Shown in pieces: positions 58,528-64,000 of a DNA stretch of 64,000 bases. The translations under genes were made by a program, and so were the position numbers. The first letter of the stretch is position 1. Each line of letters starts with the position of its first letter. This stretch comes from Symsagittifera roscoffensis (taxonomy: Eukaryota > Xenacoelomorpha > Acoela > Convolutidae): positions 42,174,395-42,238,394 of the forward strand of contig NC_087062.1 of assembly GCF_963678635.1 (NCBI RefSeq). Reading direction: 5' to 3'. A model generated the notes under the pieces. It saw only the letters and a program-made list of their open reading frames with translations, did no database searches and was not told where the DNA came from.

Positions 58528-59185
58528 CATTTGCGAAGCAATGTGTCATATTACGAACCTTCTTTTTTTCCAAATTACATTGCAAATATTGTTGCGACTT
58601 AAAGCAACAATATTTGCTAGATGGAATTGGCAATACAAAATGATTGGCAAGATGTTGCATCTTTACAGCTGATTGATAATATGTGCTTTGACATTCGAAT
58701 GCTTATACGTTAAAACAGTTGATGCATTTTAATTCATCAAGTGAACCGAAGAAAGTTATTTGTTTCAAACATCTTAACAATTATAAAATTTAGTTTTCAG
58801 AAATTTTCTAATTCAATATATCTCGCAATTTTTTGAAATGCTGAATTTACACAATGTGGCTTTATGATGTGCGATTTGTTACATGCAAAATTCTATCTTT
58901 TTGTATTTGGGGCTACTTTTGCTGCATCGAATTAGCAATTCATGAACATATGTAGCTGCGTCATTGGTGGCTAGTTTTCAGGGATTTTAAGTATCCGTGG
59001 CTAAATGGTTAAAGAGTGTGACTCAAATTTGTTAAATCGCAGATTTTTGCTAATTATAGTTTTTGCTAAGCCCCGAGTTTTTGCAAATTCGAGGATTATT
59101 TCTTCTTTTATTCTGTAACTTGATAGAGCTGCTTTTTTGGTCGTTTTCTCGCGTTTGTTTGCGAAGCGCAGCTTCGCGTCTGTGG
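58528..59185 (+). repeat. Family A repeat inserted in a LINE reverse transcriptase
   Basis: The head is CATTTGC-GAA-GCAATG. A second perfect hairpin GCAAATATTGTTGC / GCAACAATATTTGC lies at about 58580-58618. The tRNA-like module is damaged (58990-59045). The tail is perfect, GCGAAGC-GCA-GCTTCGC, then GTCTGTGG. TA flanks both sides (58526-58527, 59186-59187), and removing the element plus one TA restores the conserved LFLIFIKDLP frame of the LINE. Confidence 0.85.
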
Positions 59186-59187
59186 TA

Positions 59188-59880
59188 ATATTTATCAAAG
59201 ATCTGCCAGACTAGCTCAAAGCTATGCCGTTGCAGATGACTTTACACTTGTAGTACTCTAGAGCGAATACCTAAATCAAGGTGCTGAACAACTTGTTAAC
59301 TGGTGCTGCCAAAACTTGATGAAAACGAGCACATGCAAATGTAAACTCTTGAATATAAGAGGTTGTCTGACAACAACACACTATAATGTCGAGCTGGAGG
59401 CCACCAATGTTCTGAAAGATCTTAGATTAATGATAACTCCCAGCCTTAACTGGATTGACAACTGCAACAGTCGTGTTTAAAAGGTAACCCGAGCTTTTTT
59501 TACAGCTGAAAAGAATTTTTTCATCTGTCTGTTCGTGAATTAAAATACTACATTCCTACACTCGTTACATTGTTCCCATCATCACATTTTGTTCACATGC
59601 TTGGCTACCAAAAAGCGGATCCTCTCTTCTATAAATGATTACAAAGAACGACTAACTAAACTGAATTCATACTTTTGAGTCGTTATGTTGAAATACACGA
59701 CTTGCTCCTTCATCTATCAATATTAATTTCCAACTATGAAATTTCTTTTAATTTCGAAAATTATCATGATGACAAATATGACAGTTCAAAACAGTATGTC
59801 AAAACAGGCTATCAAAATCAGACGACAATTATTTCCATCGAACTAAATTTCTCTACAATATAATTATCAAAAGTCTCGAC
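59188..59880 (+). mobile_element. LINE reverse transcriptase, 3' part (broken)
   Basis: It resumes IFIKDLPD directly after the inserted repeat, then in a shifted frame LAQSYAVADDFTLVVL with the catalytic ADD at 59232-59240. It continues QGAEQLVNWCCQNLMKTSTC and WIDNCNSRV. The end of the element is not clear. With 58028-58527 it forms one decayed LINE. Confidence 0.75.
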
Positions 59881-61257
59881 AAATACGGAAACGAATTGAA
59901 CAAAAAGAAAATCAGCGAACTTTACTGGAATTATTTCGTCAACGAATTCTTGTATGGGAATAAGTGCTTAGGAGAATCATTTGTAAGTGTTCTCACTGCA
60001 ACAACTGGAAAAAACTCGATTAAACATTATTTATATCTGAGAAAACTAACTTGATGAGTAAGCCTCAACTACTACTATGATCGCACTTTTGCTGCAGAAC
60101 ATTTAGGAATTGGCAGTTTAATGTCATGTGTTTTATCTGCTTCATTGGTGACTAGTTGAAGACTGCAAGTTCGTGGGTTTTTTCCGTTTAATTTCAGCGT
60201 AAATCTCAAAATTTGTTCAGGCTCAAATCACGAAGCGAAATAAAAATTCATCTAGAGATACACGTTACTCAAATTAGAGTAATTGTATCCTACGATGTCT
60301 ATCATAGTTTAATCTAGAAATCCAAAACGGTTCAAGGCTACCTTGTAAAGAAAAAAGAATTGAGTGAGTTTTCTTATATAGGTCTTGCTGATTTTTTGTT
60401 TAGTTTTTTTTTCACGCTCTATTTTAATTTTTCGGGGTTTGACTCGTGATTTCTTTTTAAGTTCAGTGTATTTATATTGTTAAAAGAAAGCAAAACGCCA
60501 CTATCAAACAGCAAAAACGTAAAGGTCACGAAAAACGTGATCGACTTCTAGTTTCGAGATTTCGAAATTAAGCAAGAGATTTCCCAGCGAACAAATTTTT
60601 ACCTATTGATCTAGTTTTCTCAAATTGGGTTAAATTTAACATAAAAGCTCTAAAGCCATCTGTTTTTATTTTATTCGAAACTTGAAATTTGAAGATTTTT
60701 GAAAAACAAGTTTTTTTTCAGTTTTTTTGCGTTTATTACCATTTTTCAACTGTCAGTTCGCTATGCTTTTTCTTTGAAATTCAGAAGCTGAAATTTTATC
60801 AAATTAACAAGTCGGCAATTTTTTCTGTTTTTTGGCGTTCATTGCAAGCGGACATGTTCTTTTTCGTGAAAATTCATAGAAAACTAACTTCAATTACGTA
60901 GTGAATTGTTGTAGTTCGTTTCCGTCAGTAATTACCTTTTCAAATGATTGTCTTCAAAAATGTTGATTTTTTTTGAATACATGTTTTTGGCCTGGCTTAC
61001 TTCGTTTCAATTTCCAGTTATTGGATATAGATTAAATTAGCTAGTACTGTTTTTATCGGATTTTTTTGTAAAAGTTTGAATTTACTTTTGTTTTAAAAAC
61101 TTTTCAACTTTCATTGAAAGTTCGGTAATTTGTCATTCTACCAAGTCTGTCTTGAATAGTTTATTTTTTTTACTTTGTTTCAATTGAACGGTTTCGGTTT
61201 TTGTTCAATTTTTTTTTGAAATTTCAATTTTTCTCGACAACTACTTCATTCATTTTT
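59881..61257. other. Downstream DNA, mostly non-coding
   Basis: Apart from the family F copy at 60358-60780 I see T-rich sequence without credible genes. Confidence 0.35.
60358..60780 (+). repeat. Family F repeat, downstream of talin
   Basis: TTATATAGGTCTTGCTGATT, AACGCCACTATCAAACAGC, CACGAAAAACGTGATCGACT and TTGCGTTTATTACCA keep the family order. Confidence 0.6.
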
Positions 61258-61708
61258 ACTCAAGCAAAACTTGAGTGATAAAACTAGTTCTCTTTGTTTT
61301 TTTTTCCACCCTAAGTCGCAAATGTCAGTGTTCATTTTGAAAGTGTTAATTTATTGCTGCACTTTGGCTTCAAGGTATTATGGATCTACAGCGTAAAAGT
61401 AGGTAAGAAGACCCGCAACAAAAGAAGAGGGTTCGAACCTGGGCAGGGTCGGATGTTTTCAATGAGCTTTTTCGTAAACTAGTTAAAATGCCTCCGCTGT
61501 AATTAAGGCATTTTAGTTTGTAACATTTTTTTTTCAAATGGATTGCTAGAGCGTCTTAATTGGCTTGCGTCACAGCAATTACGTAGACCTATAATTGGCG
61601 TTTGTCAAAGAAAGTATGTAGACTCAAAGTTTTACTCAATCAGTTTTCCCAGTAGCGGTATCAGTCATATTTTTCTTGAGTATGCGAAATGCAACTTCGC
61701 CTCCTTGT
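61258..61708 (+). repeat. Hairpin-capped repeat, family B, full copy
   Basis: The head is ACTCAAG-CAAAA-CTTGAGT. The tRNA-like module at 61385-61450 has GGGTTCGAACCTGG as B-box. Near the 3' end CTTGAGTA answers the head ACTCAAG, followed by GCGAAAT-GCA-ACTTCGC and CTCCTTGT. It is the same family as 1495 with a different head stem sequence. Confidence 0.75.
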
Positions 61709-61815
61709 CAAAGAATTGTTATCAATGAAAAGACTGGCTATTACCATATGTGACTGCATATCTTTGTAGTATCGTTTTCCGTACTCCAATTTCAACAGCC
61801 TTTGAAATTTTTTAA

Positions 61816-62770
61816 CGGCGGTGATTTTGAAATGTTTTGTCGATTTTTTATTTATCTATCAGAAACTTTCATGCCAAACTTGATTTTATAATTTCTTTGG
61901 AAAAAACAAACAGCAGGAATCTCTTCTGTATAACACGCTACGCCCTAATTTTAATAGAGAGCAAAATGTGGGCTCAAAAAATGCCATTGTTTGGACAGTT
62001 TGGTCGATTTTGAAACTTTTCCCGTTCTTTCCGAAAACTACCATCTCATATCTTGAAATAAGTGAAATAAGGGTTCGATCGAAAAAAAAAATTGATCGCG
62101 GGGGACTTTTTTTGCTCAAGAAGCTCCCTCTTTCATTCTGATTTTTTTCTAAAAAAAATCATGACCTCCAAAAAAAACAATTTTTTGACATTTTGGTTGT
62201 TGTTTTGACTCATCGATTTTGCTCAAAAACGACCCTCACAAATCTGAGCGTAAAAGATCAATCGAAAACTAAGTTATGCGCCCCAGTTTCTGCTGAAGAA
62301 AAAATGTGTTTGGAAAAGTCGGTTTTGTTAGAGCTTCTCATCGTTTTTTGGAAACTTTGTTACTTTTATCGAAAACTACCGTGCCAAATCTGGTGTCGAG
62401 AATTTAAGCGGAATTAGAGGTTCTACGAATCCTCTGTGCGTTAGTGGATTAACCTCTTTTTCTAGAAAAAATTTGATATGGGAAAATAATTTTTTTGAAA
62501 TTTCGATCAATTTGATCAAAGTTCTGAATTTGACAATTTTGAGATTTCGATTGTTTTTTGGAATTTTTTTCAAACTCGCAAAACGCTGTTTCTGAGTTTA
62601 TTGGTCGAATTGAAAGAACATGGTGTGAGCTATTTTCTGCATAAACGTTTACGCCATTTTTTGTAGAAATTTTTTGTGGTTAAGGAAAAATCCATTTTCC
62701 CAAACTTTTTATCGGTTTTTTTTTGGAAACTTTTCCCATTCCCCAAAACGCCTCTGCAAAATATAAGGAT
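61816..62770 (+). repeat. Diverged repeat series downstream of talin
   Basis: Versions of TTTTGGAAACTTTTCCC followed by CGAAAACTACC and CAAATCT recur near 62009, 62342 and 62716, about 330-370 bases apart. The copies are too diverged to define a unit exactly. Confidence 0.4.
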
Positions 62771-64000
62771 ATAGTAGTAATAAAGTTATTCCGAAACATA
62801 ATTTAAATTTTATCTTTTTGAAAGTTTCGTTTATAAAACGCAGATCTTTTTGGGTAGATCGCCATCAGACACAAATTGTCTGTTTTCAGATGTCTAGGGT
62901 TTCAGAATATGGTATAGCCATTTCAATGTTTTGAAACAAAACCCAATTTTTATACAATTTTAAATTTTCACTCCTTTTATCTTTGTACTACATTTTGTAC
63001 GATGATTTACACAAACTAGATTATTCTTTGTTCTATGTCTAGATGTCATTGGATTGATTAAAGTGATATAAATGTAAATAGTAGTCAAAATAACATTGAT
63101 ATATTTGTTTATATCTTAGCATATGTGTATTTAAGATTTTTGTTGAATTATATTTTCAACCAAGTAAAAATTGAGGCAGAGCTTGGACGCTATTTATAAG
63201 TTTCTTTAAATATTTCATCACTACCTAAAGTGTAATTATCTAATTCAGTATGACTAGCGTTTTTTAAAAAATAACTTCTTCTTTTTAGGAGGACAAACAT
63301 TCAAAGTCTTCTTTTTCTAGCCCAATGTGAAAGCTTTGCAGATTTATTGCAATATATGACAAGTTTTCGAGTTTTTTTCTTGATCTTTATAAGTTTAGCA
63401 TGATTAATAAAATTATTTATGAATTCTGGAGAGCATTCTTTTCTAAACACTTTTCTTAATAGTTTCAGCAGTTCAAAAACGTTAGTTTGTAAATTTTAGT
63501 TTTTGAACTGCTGAAGCTATTAAGAAAAGTGTTTAGAAAAGAATGCTCTCCAGAATTCATAAATAATTTTATTAATCATGCTAAAATTATAAAGATCAAG
63601 AAAAAAACTCGAAAACTTGTCATATATTGCAATAAATCTGCAAAGCTTTGGTTTGTAAAGTCATTTTTGATTTTTAGTTTGTTAAGTTTACTGATTGTGT
63701 TTCTTGGAAAAGCAGATTTTCATTAAACAATTTATAGAAATTTCAAAAAAATTTGTTTTGTTTTTATCCGTAGCAGCATAAACAAGTACGCCCTATTGTT
63801 GCCCAATTGATATAAGATAAGTTTCGCACAAATGATTTTTTTCGTACACTTCCAGGTTAAGAAAAACATCCCACAAATTCTCTGTAACTTATTTTGAGCC
63901 TCGTTTTCTTGTCTTGCATTGCCTAATTTTTCATCAATATAAACGGGCACATATCTAAAACTAGTTAGTTGCTCAATATTTGTTTTTCTTTAAATTCTTT
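62771..64000. other. Downstream DNA to window end
   Basis: The palindrome at 63330 is the only structure recognised. No second gene starts before the window ends. Confidence 0.4.
63330..63649. repeat. Near-perfect palindrome, 151 bp arms
   Basis: 63330-63480 and 63499-63649 are reverse complements with only two mismatches, around an 18 bp spacer. The arms contain TGCAGATTTATTGCAATATA and GAATTCTGGAGAGCATTCTT. No known transposon ends are seen at the outer edges. Confidence 0.95.

Noticed and set aside
58528-59185. Family A repeats as canonical Helitron derivatives
   Set aside because: The hairpin tail and subterminal inverted repeat fit, but the end is CTCTGTG rather than CTRR and the footprint suggests TA duplication. 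A Helentron-like origin remains open.

Overview
The window is AT-rich eukaryotic nuclear DNA, most likely from an invertebrate animal. It holds one confidently recognised protein gene, a talin, read on the + strand in 28 coding exons from 10800 to 57436. All introns are GT-AG, and the exon phases chain into one frame of about 2,689 codons. Nuclear-type tRNA-Thr genes, three LINE lineages, a hAT derivative and a Tc1-like fold-back element also fit an animal genome. I cannot name the species.

Layout. 1-9131 is upstream repeat-rich DNA: a broken RTE-like LINE on the - strand (2588-5645) and a 1.6 kb tandem duplication (5899-9131). 9132-10791 is the upstream region of talin, with no promoter I can recognise. 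10800-15432 encodes the talin head (F0-F3 FERM), 16243-52108 the linker and helical rod, and 55397-57436 the rest of the actin-binding module and the dimerisation helix. A poly(A) signal lies at 57751. Introns run from 87 bp to 9.7 kb. The large ones (introns 8, 9, 15, 16, 18, 21) are filled with mobile DNA: a CR1/Jockey-like LINE on the - strand (21430-24900), an 800 bp hAT deletion derivative with a perfect 8 bp target duplication (36065-36864), a 733 bp fold-back element (13088-13820) and many copies of short structured repeats. Introns 5 and 20 each carry an apparently intact tRNA-Thr gene (anticodons TGT and CGT). 57437-64000 is downstream DNA with a third LINE interrupted by a structured repeat, more repeat copies and a near-perfect 151 bp-arm palindrome.

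Talin is the adaptor that binds integrin beta tails and membrane through its FERM head and F-actin and vinculin through its rod. Here the head has an expanded Met/Gly/Thr-rich F1 loop. The two F3 positions equivalent to human R358 and W359 (integrin contacts) read Q-H. Three in-frame microexons (36, 24, 36 nt) insert a His/Cys-rich stretch into the actin-binding module.

The most unusual system is a set of dispersed repeats, about 300-660 bp when not interrupted. They start with a small hairpin just after TTTTA, often contain a tRNA-like module with A and B boxes, and usually end with a second hairpin (consensus GCGAAGC-3nt-GCTTCGC) followed by CCTCTGTG. Across copies the stems change sequence on both sides so that pairing is kept. 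Two copies inserted into other elements are flanked by TA on both sides. I read them as TA-targeted, non-autonomous, structurally constrained elements of a kind I do not recognise.
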